A stretch of 25,891 nucleotides of DNA from NCBI GenBank assembly GCA_964442385.1, contig CAYTYZ010000015.1, positions 1 through 25,891 of the forward strand, read 5' to 3'. The notes below the pieces were generated by a model that had not been told where the DNA came from, searched no databases, and saw only the letters and a program-made list of their open reading frames with translations. The DNA is from CAYTYZ01 sp964442385. GTDB lineage: Bacteria; Patescibacteriota; Microgenomatia; UBA12405. Of the stretch, positions 1 to 7,031 are shown one piece after another; position 1 is the first letter of the stretch; every line of letters starts with the position of its first letter. Both the position numbers and the translations under genes were made by a program.

Positions 1-38
1 GATAACATAATAAACATGGTAGTGCTTATTATGTTATC
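1..38. repeat. Perfect inverted repeat (hairpin) upstream of a small membrane gene
   Basis: Arms of 13 bases at 1-13 (GATAACATAATAA) and 26-38 are exact reverse complements around a 12-base loop. It begins at the first base of the window, so it may extend further left. No T-run follows, which argues against a simple terminator for rightward transcription. It ends about 40 bases before the likely ATG at 80, an arrangement similar to the larger hairpin at 544-591. It may be a leader RNA structure or an operator; the sequence does not decide. Confidence 0.6.
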
Positions 39-79
39 CAGAAATGGATACTAATCAGCATTCAAATTCAGGAGAAAAA

Positions 80-355
80 ATGAACCTAGTAGTTCTTTCT
101 GCGGTTTCCATAGCGTTACTTTTTTCTGGCTTTCTTCTTTATCTTATTTACCCAAACTTCCAACAAAAAAGGTATCTGGAAATACAACGAAAGTTGGGAA
201 GTGGTGGTCTGAAGAAAGGCACGACGCATTCAAAGTTTTTCACTTCATCTTTCGCCGGAACGCTCGAACTATTAATTCGAGGCTTTGGCCCAATATTCAT
301 CGCAGGAGGCGTGATAATGCTACTAAATGTATTGATGAATACTTTTCTCAAGTAG
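80..355 (+). CDS. Small membrane protein of unknown function
   Basis: About 91 residues. I place the start at ATG 80 because an AGGAG SD lies 5-6 bases upstream; an in-frame ATG at 44 lacks a good site and would add 12 polar residues. The protein has an N-terminal hydrophobic segment (roughly residues 2-24), a basic, polar middle with QQKRY and KK motifs, and a second hydrophobic segment near the C-terminus. This suggests two transmembrane helices. It ends in TAG and is followed within about 30 bases by a strong terminator. I recognise no family. It resembles the neighbouring genes at 623-1551 in size, membrane character and strong SD, so it may belong to the same functional group. Confidence 0.7.
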   Translation: MNLVVLSAVSIALLFSGFLLYLIYPNFQQKRYLEIQRKLGSGGLKKGTTHSKFFTSSFAGTLELLIRGFGPIFIAGGVIMLLNVLMNTFLK

Positions 356-386
356 TTTCCTAGCTCAATTCACTTTTTAAAGAACC

Positions 387-415
387 AACCCCGTTGCAAC
401 TGCGACGGGGTTTTT
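387..415 (+). terminator. Rho-independent terminator
   Basis: AACCCCGT at 387-394 pairs with ACGGGGTT at 405-412, with further pairing inside (TGC against GCG, one wobble) closing on a four-base loop. A run of T follows at 411-415. This is a canonical intrinsic terminator for the small membrane gene ending at 355. Confidence 0.85.
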
Positions 416-429
416 CGTATCCACAAGTC

Positions 430-457
430 TTGACTTTTTAACAAAAAGACTTATAAT
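430..457 (+). promoter_or_regulatory. Sigma70-type promoter of the small membrane-protein operon
   Basis: TTGACT at 430-435 and TATAAT at 452-457 are separated by 16 bases, close to consensus. Transcription would start near 464, leaving a leader of about 160 bases before the first gene at 623. This is one of the strongest promoters in the window and contrasts with the bare -10 boxes next to most housekeeping start codons. Confidence 0.75.
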
Positions 458-543
458 ATATCAATTGTAAATTATTATCGCTTATTGCAAGCCAGATTAT
501 AGTTTACGAAATCTAAAGTTCTTTAAAATCTTGTAGGGGAAAC

Positions 544-591
544 TATGTACGACATTTTGTATAAAGTTATTTATCCAAAATGTCGTACATA
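544..591 (+). promoter_or_regulatory. Perfect 16-bp leader hairpin
   Basis: TATGTACGACATTTTG at 544-559 is exactly repeated as its reverse complement at 576-591, with a 16-base loop. It lies inside the leader of the operon starting at 623, about 30 bases before that ATG. There is no T-run after it, so it is not a normal terminator. Possible roles are an mRNA stability or processing structure, a cis-regulatory RNA, or a protein-binding palindrome. The two preserved arms suggest selection on structure. Confidence 0.7.
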
Positions 592-622
592 AGTACACTA
601 AAAAACAAAAAGGAGAAGTCAA

Positions 623-826
623 ATGAACCAAGTCGCATTGTACGAACTCGCAACCCTAATGCTCTTTCTGGCTGGAATCTTGCATGTTGGATTTGCGATT
701 CTTAGGATTATTGTATCTGTCTTTGTGCTCAAAAACGGAACATATATTGGCCATAGTCTCGCAGTTGTCTTTGGCTTTATGTGCGTCTATGTCGCTTATT
801 TGATGTCTACAAATATGCCCAAATAA
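623..826 (+). CDS. Small membrane protein of unknown function (67 aa)
   Basis: 67 residues with an AAGGAG SD about 8 bases before the ATG. The sequence is almost entirely hydrophobic: one segment at roughly residues 8-35 and a second at roughly 43-62, ending in a short polar tail. It probably has two transmembrane helices with a short KNGTY loop. It is the first gene of a three-gene run (623-1551) downstream of the promoter at 430-457. I see no catalytic motif and recognise no family; the strong SD, promoter and operon position support a real gene. Confidence 0.65.
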   Translation: MNQVALYELATLMLFLAGILHVGFAILRIIVSVFVLKNGTYIGHSLAVVFGFMCVYVAYLMSTNMPK

Positions 827-845
827 GTCACAAACAAGGAGCAAA

Positions 846-1238
846 ATGCTTGAAAACTTCTTTATCCCAGCTATCTGCTTTGTAGCCGGCCTGATTCTCG
901 TAAAAAACTTTTCACCACACACAGTACAAGGGTCAAACTCACAGCGGGTCATCTCTCAGATTTTTTCCTTTGTGGGTGTGCTGGGTATTATTGGAGGGGT
1001 GTTTTTATTTATCGATGCAATCGGGGTCGCATTTTTGCCAAATACAGCCAAGAACCAGGCTTATCTAATCCTATCTGTTCTTTCAAGCTTGGTTGCACTG
1101 TATGGAAGCTGGAGGATATTGCGGGTCTTTAAGATAGATGATTTGGGCGAAAAGATAGACTACCTAGCCATTTCTGTTGCCTGGATAGCCATGGGTTGCA
1201 TTGGAATGACGGTTGGAGTTATCTTGGCTTTGCCATAA
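846..1238 (+). CDS. Four-helix membrane protein of unknown function (130 aa)
   Basis: 130 residues, with an AAGGAG SD directly upstream, 19 bases after the preceding stop. Four hydrophobic segments are visible, at roughly residues 3-20, 37-60, 72-92 and 107-128. The loop between segments 3 and 4 contains charged residues (FKIDDLGEKIDY). No enzyme motif is apparent. It sits in the middle of an operon of small membrane proteins. It could be a membrane scaffold, a small transporter-like protein or a partner of another membrane complex; nothing in the sequence selects among these. Confidence 0.7.
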   Translation: MLENFFIPAICFVAGLILVKNFSPHTVQGSNSQRVISQIFSFVGVLGIIGGVFLFIDAIGVAFLPNTAKNQAYLILSVLSSLVALYGSWRILRVFKIDDLGEKIDYLAISVAWIAMGCIGMTVGVILALP

Positions 1239-1266
1239 CCACCTAGTTCAAAAAAAGGAGATAACA

Positions 1267-1551
1267 ATGTCTTACCAAACCATAATCGATCTCAGGATGT
1301 ACGGGCAAGCCACTGGAACTGTCTTTCTCTGGCTGGTAATCCCAATCGTTCTAGGACTTCTTCTTGGCCCTGTCATTCGCAAGAATGTCAAAAACCACAC
1401 GATCAGATATGAGCTTTCCCGAATAATGGGACAACTGATTGTACTTGTTGCGGCTGCTGGGGGTCTAACCCTTGTGTTGTATCTAGTAGCAGCCATACTC
1501 GGGATTTTTATCCCTAGCGTTCCTCCAAAAATCTTTTTCCCTACAATGTAA
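1267..1551 (+). CDS. Small membrane protein of unknown function (94 aa)
   Basis: 94 residues from ATG 1267, chosen because AAGGAG lies just upstream; an in-frame ATG at 1213 would overlap the previous gene by 26 bases and has no SD. Hydrophobic segments at roughly residues 16-37 and 52-81 flank a basic stretch (RKNVKNHTIRYELSR), giving two probable transmembrane helices with a positively charged loop. It is the last gene of the 623-1551 operon and ends six bases before a strong GC-rich hairpin. Function not recognised. Confidence 0.7.
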   Translation: MSYQTIIDLRMYGQATGTVFLWLVIPIVLGLLLGPVIRKNVKNHTIRYELSRIMGQLIVLVAAAGGLTLVLYLVAAILGIFIPSVPPKIFFPTM

Positions 1552-1556
1552 TAAAC

Positions 1557-1596
1557 GGGCCCGGATGTACGCAAAGTGTGTACAATATCCGGGCCC
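1557..1596. terminator. GC-rich hairpin between convergent genes (probable bidirectional terminator)
   Basis: GGGCCCGGAT at 1557-1566 pairs with ATCCGGGCCC at 1587-1596, with an inner GTAC/GTAC pairing. It lies between the end of the membrane operon (1551, +) and the end of argS (1606, -). The rightward side is followed by A-rich rather than T-rich sequence, and the leftward side has only a weak T-tract, so its efficiency is uncertain, but the position fits termination of both transcripts. Confidence 0.6.
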
Positions 1597-1605
1597 AAAA
1601 AATAT

Positions 1606-3276
1606 CTACAACCTTTCTACCACTTTTATCCCAAGCAAATTCAAACAATTCCTTATTACTTCGGCTGTATGTTCAACAAGAAACAATCTACTTTCAGTTT
1701 GAGGTACGCCAAGTATCTGGGTAGTTCCATAAAACTCATTGAAAGTCCTGGCTACTTGCAGAACATATGTACAGATTATAGACGGTGAGTATCTTTCGGC
1801 CGCATCGATTATTTTTTCCTCCAGAGCAAAAAGTAAATGCAACAGTTTTTCTTCTGATTTAGTTAAATCTGAATCTACGCTTTCGGCTGGTTTAGTTTCC
1901 GCTTTTTCTAGTAGACTTTTGCATCTGGCATAGGTGTACTGAACATACGGTCCGCTGTCACCGTCTACCGACATTATCCTGTCCCAGTCAAAAATAATGT
2001 CTTTCTTGGGCTCGGAGAGCAGATCAGCAAATTTTACTGCTCCAATTCCGATAGCTTTAATTACGCTGTCTCTTTCCTCTGTTGTGTGCTTTTGCACATG
2101 TGCTCCTTCGGCGGTTTTTTTAGCCTCGGCAAGGGCCTTGTCCACCACATCAGATAGGTGAATAGTATCCCCGCGTCTAGTAGAAAACTTACCATCTTTC
2201 CATCGAATCAATCCATGGGCTACATGCACTAGCCCTTCTTTTGGCCCCCAACCTAATAGGCTAGCAGCCGCAAATACTTGTCGCAGGTGCAAAGTCTGAT
2301 CCGCCCCTACTTCATAAATAGCCAAATCTGGCTTCCAAGTTTCCTTTCTATACAAAATAGTGGCCAGGTCCCGGGTAAAATAAGTAGTCGTTCCATTACT
2401 TTTCAATAGCATAGCCGGAGGCATATCGTTAAACTCCACAATCCAGGCTCCACCTTCTCCCACCTTAGCAATACCTCTAGTCTTACACTCTTCAATTACT
2501 TTGGGCATCAGATCCTCATAAAACGACTCGCCATGAACATAATCAATTTTTACATCCAAAAGTTCGTACACTTTGTTGTGTTCCCTGGTTGACACATCTA
2601 TACACTTCTGCCAAATATCTCTGGCTTCTTTATCTCCAGATTCTAATTTAGAAAACCACTCACGTCCTGCATCATTCAGGCTCTCATCACTTTGAGCCCT
2701 GGTGTGAAACTCAACGTACAATTTTTCCAGTTCATCAATAGTTAGCTGATCAACAGGTTTCCCAATCCACCCAGCTTTTATAGCTACAATCAATTTCCCA
2801 AACTGGGTACCCCAGTCACCTATGTGATTGTCACCTATAGTTTTCCATCCCAATATTTTATACAAGTTATATATAGCTTGCCCGATATTGGTCGACCTTA
2901 GGTGGCCTATGCCAAAAGGTTTGGCTATATTGGGGGCCGAATAATCAATAACCATAGTTTTATTGTTGCCATAGGTCAATAGATTTTCATAAAAAGGACC
3001 AGTGCCAATTGCCTGTAACTTTCTTGCTACAAAGTCTTTTTTTAAGTAGAAATTAATAAACCCTGGACCAGCAATTTCTACTTTTTCAAACATTTCTTTA
3101 TCAATTTTTTCGATTATTTCTTGGGCCACCTCCAAGGGTTTTCGATTTTGCTTTTTTGCCTGTATCATAGCAATATTCGTTTTAAAGTCTCCAAAAGTTA
3201 GGTCCTCATTTCTTTCAACCTGTACTCCTTCTATACCAATCTTGCCTTCAATTAATTCAATTATTCTGGCTTTCAT
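1606..3276 (-). CDS. argS: Arginyl-tRNA synthetase
   Basis: 556 residues, normal length for class I ArgRS. It joins arginine to tRNA-Arg in the cytoplasm using ATP. The N-terminal Arg_tRNA_synt_N-type additional domain occupies about residues 1-80. The HIGH-type motif is FGIGHLRST (about 121-129) and the KMSKS-equivalent is KFSTRRG (about residue 368), the degenerate form common in ArgRS. The anticodon-binding DALR domain fills the last ~110 residues and ends with the usual LLGIKVVERL. The start codon overlaps the stop of the upstream tRNA-binding gene by one base (TAATG), which implies translational coupling in a three-gene minus-strand operon starting at 3909. Confidence 0.96.
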   Translation of the reverse strand: MKARIIELIEGKIGIEGVQVERNEDLTFGDFKTNIAMIQAKKQNRKPLEVAQEIIEKIDKEMFEKVEIAGPGFINFYLKKDFVARKLQAIGTGPFYENLLTYGNNKTMVIDYSAPNIAKPFGIGHLRSTNIGQAIYNLYKILGWKTIGDNHIGDWGTQFGKLIVAIKAGWIGKPVDQLTIDELEKLYVEFHTRAQSDESLNDAGREWFSKLESGDKEARDIWQKCIDVSTREHNKVYELLDVKIDYVHGESFYEDLMPKVIEECKTRGIAKVGEGGAWIVEFNDMPPAMLLKSNGTTTYFTRDLATILYRKETWKPDLAIYEVGADQTLHLRQVFAAASLLGWGPKEGLVHVAHGLIRWKDGKFSTRRGDTIHLSDVVDKALAEAKKTAEGAHVQKHTTEERDSVIKAIGIGAVKFADLLSEPKKDIIFDWDRIMSVDGDSGPYVQYTYARCKSLLEKAETKPAESVDSDLTKSEEKLLHLLFALEEKIIDAAERYSPSIICTYVLQVARTFNEFYGTTQILGVPQTESRLFLVEHTAEVIRNCLNLLGIKVVERL

Positions 3277-3614
3277 TAAAATACTTTGGACCCATTGGGC
3301 ATATCTTTATCTAATAATAAAACTGACATGGCACCATTCTCAAAATCATCGGCTCCAAATATCATGGCTTCAGAAAATTGCCCCATTACCTTTTTTGGTT
3401 CAATATTTACTACAAAAACTGTTTTTTTATTTAAAAGATATTCAGGAGAATAATATTTTCGTATGCCAGAAAATACGGTTTTTTTACCCAGATCGGTTCC
3501 AAAATCAACTGTGAATTTTAAGAGTTTTTCAGATCCTTCTACAATCTTAGCCTCAACTATCTCGCCAATTCTAAATTCTACTTTGGCAAAATCTTCATAT
3601 TTAATAAGATCCAT
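3276..3614 (-). CDS. tRNA-binding domain protein (EMAPII/MetG C-terminal type)
   Basis: 112 residues from the ATG at 3614; an upstream in-frame ATG at 3641 would overlap the preceding gene and adds a non-conserved tail. The sequence follows the OB-fold tRNA-binding family: start FAKVEFRIGEIVEA, then KLLKFTVDFG, FSGIRKYYSPEYLLNK, and VNIEPKKVMGQFSEAMIFGA, matching the C-terminal appendix of MetRS, CsaA and Trbp111. Such proteins bind tRNA non-specifically as dimers and help a synthetase. Overlap with argS by one base suggests co-translation, so it may assist ArgRS here; that link is inference. It could also be the separate beta subunit of MetRS. Confidence 0.9.
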   Translation of the reverse strand: MDLIKYEDFAKVEFRIGEIVEAKIVEGSEKLLKFTVDFGTDLGKKTVFSGIRKYYSPEYLLNKKTVFVVNIEPKKVMGQFSEAMIFGADDFENGAMSVLLLDKDMPNGSKVF

Positions 3615-3621
3615 ATGATAT

Positions 3622-3909
3622 CTATTTTGAATACTCAACATATAACTCTTCTTTTCTTTTCATCATGGCTTCTAACTGCGCCACGTTGTTGTCACAAGCC
3701 TTTTGCAACTCTGGATTTTGGCTAAAATTTAAAGTGTTGTACAGTGCCACGTATTGCTGCAAGAGTATTTTTCTTCTATTTTCAATAGCTTCGCGTATAT
3801 ACTGAAATTGCATATTTCTAGTTAGCTCGTTCCAATCTTCAAATTGTGTTAAAAATTCGGGTTCAAACTCGCCCATTCTCACCGCGTCTTTTAAAGTATG
3901 ATATTTCAT
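3622..3909 (-). CDS. Conserved-looking helical protein of unknown function
   Basis: 95 residues, rich in Glu, Gln, Lys, Arg and aromatics, without hydrophobic segments or signal peptide. It is probably all-helical; the C-terminal half (NNVAQLEAMMKRKEELYVEY) has coiled-coil character. It is first in the operon with the tRNA-binding protein and argS, seven bases before the former. TATAAT on the minus strand at 3920-3915 lies only five bases before its ATG, so the mRNA is probably leaderless. I do not recognise the family. Confidence 0.75.
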   Translation of the reverse strand: MKYHTLKDAVRMGEFEPEFLTQFEDWNELTRNMQFQYIREAIENRRKILLQQYVALYNTLNFSQNPELQKACDNNVAQLEAMMKRKEELYVEYSK

Positions 3910-3913
3910 AAGC

Positions 3914-3920
3914 TATTATA
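3914..3920. promoter_or_regulatory. Shared divergent -10 box (argS operon / yaaA)
   Basis: The heptamer TATTATA at 3914-3920 reads TATTAT on the plus strand and TATAAT on the minus strand. Each lies exactly five bases before the start codon on its strand (3925 and 3909). Transcription would begin at or next to each start codon, producing leaderless mRNAs in both directions. No SD site is present for either gene. No clear -35 box was found, as expected if flanking coding sequence occupies that space. Confidence 0.5.
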
Positions 3921-3924
3921 TCCT

Positions 3925-4401
3925 ATGAAAATTCTTGTTTCGCCCAGCAAAACCCAAAACCCTAGTGCTCCTGATGCCCTTCATTTGTTTACCGGTGAAG
4001 TATTCAAGCAATTAAAACTAAGCAGTTATACCCCCGATCAACTTGACTATCTAAATCGCAATTTAATAATATTATCTGATAAATATGGCTATATTTTGCC
4101 CAGTCAAGTTATCAAACCCCACCGGCCAATTTTAACTACTTCTAAAATTAAAAAATTTAAGCCAAGAATAAGTAAGTTTTTAAATAGTTTCCAAGAACCT
4201 ATTCTTAACTTATCTTCCAAAGAATATTCCAAATTGCTACCAGTACAGTCTAATATTTTCAATATCAATTTTCCAGCCATGCCCAGTGTCTATCTAAAAA
4301 AAACAAGGGGAAAAATCCTAAATTACTGCGTTTTAAATAATATAGTTGATCCAAATACTCTCAATTTTGCTACACTTATTTCAAATGCACGAAGCCTTTA
4401 A
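3925..4401 (+). CDS. yaaA: Compact YaaA-family protein (peroxide stress, DUF328)
   Basis: About 158 residues from ATG 3925. It matches YaaA motifs in order: N-terminal MKILVSPSKTQ (family: LISPAKTL), then LNRNLIILSDKYGYILPSQVIKPHRP (family: LSGLYGVLRPLDLIQPYR), LNLSSKEYSKLL (family: INLASDEYFK), and VYLKKTRGKILNYCVLNNIVDP (family: FYAKKARGLMxRFIIxNRL). E. coli YaaA is about 258 residues, binds DNA and lowers intracellular free iron under peroxide stress; this copy lacks roughly 100 residues between the conserved blocks and at the C-terminus. It overlaps the iron permease-like gene by 17 bases, which fits an iron/oxidative stress role, though that is inference. Confidence 0.8.
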   Translation: MKILVSPSKTQNPSAPDALHLFTGEVFKQLKLSSYTPDQLDYLNRNLIILSDKYGYILPSQVIKPHRPILTTSKIKKFKPRISKFLNSFQEPILNLSSKEYSKLLPVQSNIFNINFPAMPSVYLKKTRGKILNYCVLNNIVDPNTLNFATLISNARSL

Positions 4402-4771
4402 CCATTTTTCCAAAAAGGTCGCCCAACTTACTGGAGCCCCTATAACCTTTAGCCTGGCTCTCCTGACCATCCTAATTTGGTTAATTACCGGACCTATGTT
4501 TGGATATTCCAATACTTGGCAATTGGTAATAAATACGGCCACAACGATAGTAACTTTTTTAATGGTTTTTTTAATTCAAAATTCTCAAAATCGGGATTCC
4601 AAAGCTATCCATCTTAAACTTGATGAACTCATCCGATCTCAAAAGTCAGCCCGTAATAGTTTGCTTGAACTAGAAAATATGACTGATGAGGAGCTTGAAG
4701 GCCTGGAAAATGACTTTAAAAAACTCTACGAGCTTGAACTTTCCAAACGTCGTGGCCGCCACCTGGCTTAA
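4385..4771 (+). CDS. Low-affinity iron permease family protein
   Basis: 128 residues from ATG 4385, overlapping the yaaA end by 17 bases; an in-frame ATG at 4346 lies deeper in yaaA and is less likely. It starts FNHFSKKVAQLTG, has two hydrophobic helices (about residues 19-37 and 45-64), and then the family signature MVFLIQNSQNRDSKAIHLKLDELI. The cytoplasmic tail is acidic and helical. This is the short bacterial form of the Iron_permease family (PF04120), related to yeast Fet4 only in part, and a transport role in such short proteins is not proven. The pairing with yaaA suggests an iron or oxidative-stress context. Confidence 0.85.
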   Translation: MHEAFNHFSKKVAQLTGAPITFSLALLTILIWLITGPMFGYSNTWQLVINTATTIVTFLMVFLIQNSQNRDSKAIHLKLDELIRSQKSARNSLLELENMTDEELEGLENDFKKLYELELSKRRGRHLA

Positions 4772-4791
4772 TCAACCCATCCATTTATTTT

Positions 4792-4802
4792 TATAGTATA
4801 TT
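4792..4802 (+). promoter_or_regulatory. -10 box(es) just upstream of the lipoprotein gene
   Basis: Overlapping TATAGT (4792-4797) and TATATT (4797-4802) lie ten and five bases before the ATG at 4808. No SD sequence is present. This gives a near-leaderless transcript like several others in this window. Confidence 0.45.
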
Positions 4803-4807
4803 TTAGT

Positions 4808-5602
4808 ATGACAAAACTATTTTTACTTGCCTCTTTAGTCATTGTTCTTTCAGCTTGTTCCAGTCCAAACCCCACAGTAAATCAGGCTACCCCGTCGCCT
4901 CAGTCCACCAAGGCGGCCGAAACTACCATGACTATAAGCGAAAAAGACTTGGATTTTATCAAAGATCCTTCTATAAAAAAACACTTTCTAGCCCAGTTTA
5001 ACGTAAAAACTATGCGTGTAAAATCTTTTAGTGATGGGCGTGGTACTGTTCAAACTACCCAGTTGGACAACACTACCAACGAACCTAAACTTAGCATGCT
5101 CGAAGAAGAAGGAAAAAAAACAACCTCAGCTATAATTCAAATTAATAAAACTACTTACATGCAAAACCCCAAAGATGGACAATGGTGGTACGAAGTAGAA
5201 AAAACAGTTACACCCTCAAAGGACGAGCCGGCCCAAACCAACGATATTGACACTCAAATCAAGGAGACCCAGGAAGCCTTGCCCAAAGAATCTGATCAGC
5301 CAGTTTACAAATTATTAGGAGAAGAAGCCTGTGGAACCGAGCAGTGTTACAAATACGATGAAGTACAAAAAGACGGATCCAAGCGTACTTTTTGGATTGG
5401 CAAAAAAGACTATCTGCTCAGAAAAGAAATCTCTTCTTTTGGAGAATTTTACAACACCACAGAATATTCTTATGACAATATCAATATTATCGCACCTGCA
5501 AATGCCAAAATGGTACCAGATGGCAAATCAGTCTATGAATTTATCTCTGAGACAAATCCACCAGCCAAAGACGAAAATGTTGAAGAAATAACAGGGGAGT
5601 AA
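4808..5602 (+). CDS. Predicted lipoprotein (LolA/LppX-like fold possible)
   Basis: 264 residues. A lipoprotein signal peptide is clear: MTKL, a hydrophobic stretch, then LSAC with the lipidated Cys at residue 17, followed by a low-complexity Ser/Pro/Thr linker (about 18-40). The remainder is secreted and rich in beta-prone segments such as KTTYMQNPKDGQWWYEVE and KRTFWIGKKDYLLRKEISSFG. Alternation of 'model peptide' strands and the late 'WIGKKDYLLRKE' pattern resembles LolA/LppX-like lipid-binding proteins, but I cannot confirm this. Two Cys residues in EACGTEQCYKY (about 177-182) could form a disulphide. The next gene begins four bases after its stop, suggesting an operon. Confidence 0.75.
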   Translation: MTKLFLLASLVIVLSACSSPNPTVNQATPSPQSTKAAETTMTISEKDLDFIKDPSIKKHFLAQFNVKTMRVKSFSDGRGTVQTTQLDNTTNEPKLSMLEEEGKKTTSAIIQINKTTYMQNPKDGQWWYEVEKTVTPSKDEPAQTNDIDTQIKETQEALPKESDQPVYKLLGEEACGTEQCYKYDEVQKDGSKRTFWIGKKDYLLRKEISSFGEFYNTTEYSYDNINIIAPANAKMVPDGKSVYEFISETNPPAKDENVEEITGE

Positions 5603-5605
5603 TTT

Positions 5606-6631
5606 ATGACACCTACAGCACCTACATCCATAGAACGAGCTTTGCAGGTTGAAGGACACATCTCAATTGATCTGGTACGTTCCCTGTTTAAAGCAGGTGA
5701 AGATGCTTTTGGCGGCATAAATAATTTTAGCTATTTTGACTATATTAGCGATAGTAAGCCAATGAACTTGCCGGCGGTTCAGCTAAAGCCTGTTTTTTCT
5801 CCTCTTCTACTTGGGTTAGATGCCCAAAACGACTATTCCTTGGTAGCTTATACACCAAAAGGTAAGTCCAACCAACCTTTTGGTGATCGTGAAATGAGTG
5901 TTTGCTTATCCACAGTACCGCAAAGAAGAGATGCTATAGGTCCAATAACCGAAATTACTTATCGGGTAAATAAGGGAAAACAATATTTTTTAGAACTACT
6001 TACTACATTAAATACTGATTTACATGCTAAATGGAAAAATCTTACAGAGCGTGGCGTTAGACCCCCTTGGGCTAGTTGCAATCGAAACTTTATCATTGAA
6101 AACGGAACGCCTAAGTTGATTTCAACCGTATTATCTAGGACTGACGAAGCAGTGGTTCCTGATGAAAATGCTGTGGAACAGTCGGCCTGTTGGGAAAGAT
6201 CCGTAGTGATAGGTAACAAGGGTAATAAGTTTGACTACACAGAAAGATATTCTGTAGAAAATCAAGCAACGGATTTGCCAGATAAATCCAAAAGAGCTGA
6301 TCTTAATTTTGAGATTATTGGTCCAATCGACAAGCCTCAAGAGATAATTATAACTCTTGGGCTAACTAGCCGAAACACTCCTCGTGTACTGTACACAGAC
6401 AAGTCAGGTAATATTGAAATTACTATTTACCAAGCTTCTCCAAATTGCCTTGACTTATTATGTCAGGATCCCACCTATGCCTTTCTTTTCGAGGCTAAAC
6501 CAGATCCAACTGCAATGTTGAAATTTGTTAAAGACCGTATCCAGTTACTGCAAGAACATTGGGACAAGCCTCAAAGTATATTCTCCTTAGCAAACTCGAC
6601 TTTAAACGAAAAAAGCACTCTTGGGAAATGA
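5606..6631 (+). CDS. Unknown protein, 341 aa, downstream of lipoprotein
   Basis: 341 residues with a GGGGAG SD about eight bases upstream of the ATG, overlapping the end of the lipoprotein gene. No signal peptide or membrane segment is visible, so it is probably cytoplasmic. The composition is balanced; features include a central WASCNRNFIIENG region and scattered Cys residues (CLDLLCQD near 280). I recognise no family. Its last eight or so codons (ending KSTLGK then TGA) lie inside the palindromic element at 6606-6719; the same reading frame and stop position exist in the second element copy, so the native C-terminus may have been replaced when the element arrived. Confidence 0.75.
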   Translation: MTPTAPTSIERALQVEGHISIDLVRSLFKAGEDAFGGINNFSYFDYISDSKPMNLPAVQLKPVFSPLLLGLDAQNDYSLVAYTPKGKSNQPFGDREMSVCLSTVPQRRDAIGPITEITYRVNKGKQYFLELLTTLNTDLHAKWKNLTERGVRPPWASCNRNFIIENGTPKLISTVLSRTDEAVVPDENAVEQSACWERSVVIGNKGNKFDYTERYSVENQATDLPDKSKRADLNFEIIGPIDKPQEIIITLGLTSRNTPRVLYTDKSGNIEITIYQASPNCLDLLCQDPTYAFLFEAKPDPTAMLKFVKDRIQLLQEHWDKPQSIFSLANSTLNEKSTLGK

Positions 6632-6719
6632 GATAAAGTAAAGGCTAAAGCAAATCAATGCGCGATTGCATTTTTTACTTTAACTTCTATCTTTAACTCA
6701 CCCTTGAGTGCTTTTAAAT
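6606..6719. repeat. Palindromic repeat element, copy 1
   Basis: A 114-base sequence repeated at 9374-9486 in the same orientation, with seven hand-counted differences (six substitutions and one single-base indel). Its ends are inverted repeats: AAAAGCACTC (6611-6620) and GAGTGCTTTT (6706-6715). Additional nested pairings lie inside, around a central AATGC/GCATT hairpin. T-rich tracts follow the terminal stem on both strands, so it could act as a bidirectional terminator. It overlaps the 3' end of the preceding gene and lies ten bases beyond the end of the minus-strand membrane gene at 6729. A MITE-like mobile element or a conserved 3'-UTR structure are both possible. Confidence 0.8.
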
Positions 6720-6728
6720 CAGCTCCTT

Positions 6729-7013
6729 CTAGGAATCAGGATTAAAAATGGTGCAGAAAATAAACCAACCAAGTAGTCCTGCCGCTGAGTACAGGAAGAT
6801 ATACAACAGTGCTATTACACCGTTGTAACCATAGGGTGTTGGCGGGTAGAAAATGGCAATTGTGACAATTCCCACGATTCCACCAACCACCATCGATCCG
6901 CCTGGCAATCGCTTTGCCTTGGCCGGACTCATAAATAGTGCAGTAGAGGCAGCCACGCCACAACCGAGTGTAATTGCCAGAATCGTACACGCCAAAAGTA
7001 TTACCGTTACCAT
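6729..7013 (-). CDS. Small membrane protein of unknown function (94 aa)
   Basis: 94 residues from ATG 7013, selected for the AGGAG SD five bases upstream; a longer in-frame start at 7055 lies within the leader hairpin. Three hydrophobic segments are visible: an N-terminal one (about residues 2-27, with a Cys-Gly-Cys-poor LGCGVAAS stretch), a middle one (about 41-55) and a C-terminal one (about 65-88). The loop between the first two has SPAKAKRLPGGS. It has its own strong minus-strand promoter, a leader hairpin, and ends ten bases before palindromic element copy 1. It is divergent from the SPFH gene. Function unknown; a partner of the SPFH protein is a reasonable guess only. Confidence 0.7.
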   Translation of the reverse strand: MVTVILLACTILAITLGCGVAASTALFMSPAKAKRLPGGSMVVGGIVGIVTIAIFYPPTPYGYNGVIALLYIFLYSAAGLLGWFIFCTIFNPDS

Positions 7014-7031
7014 TTTTCTCCTCATTAATAT

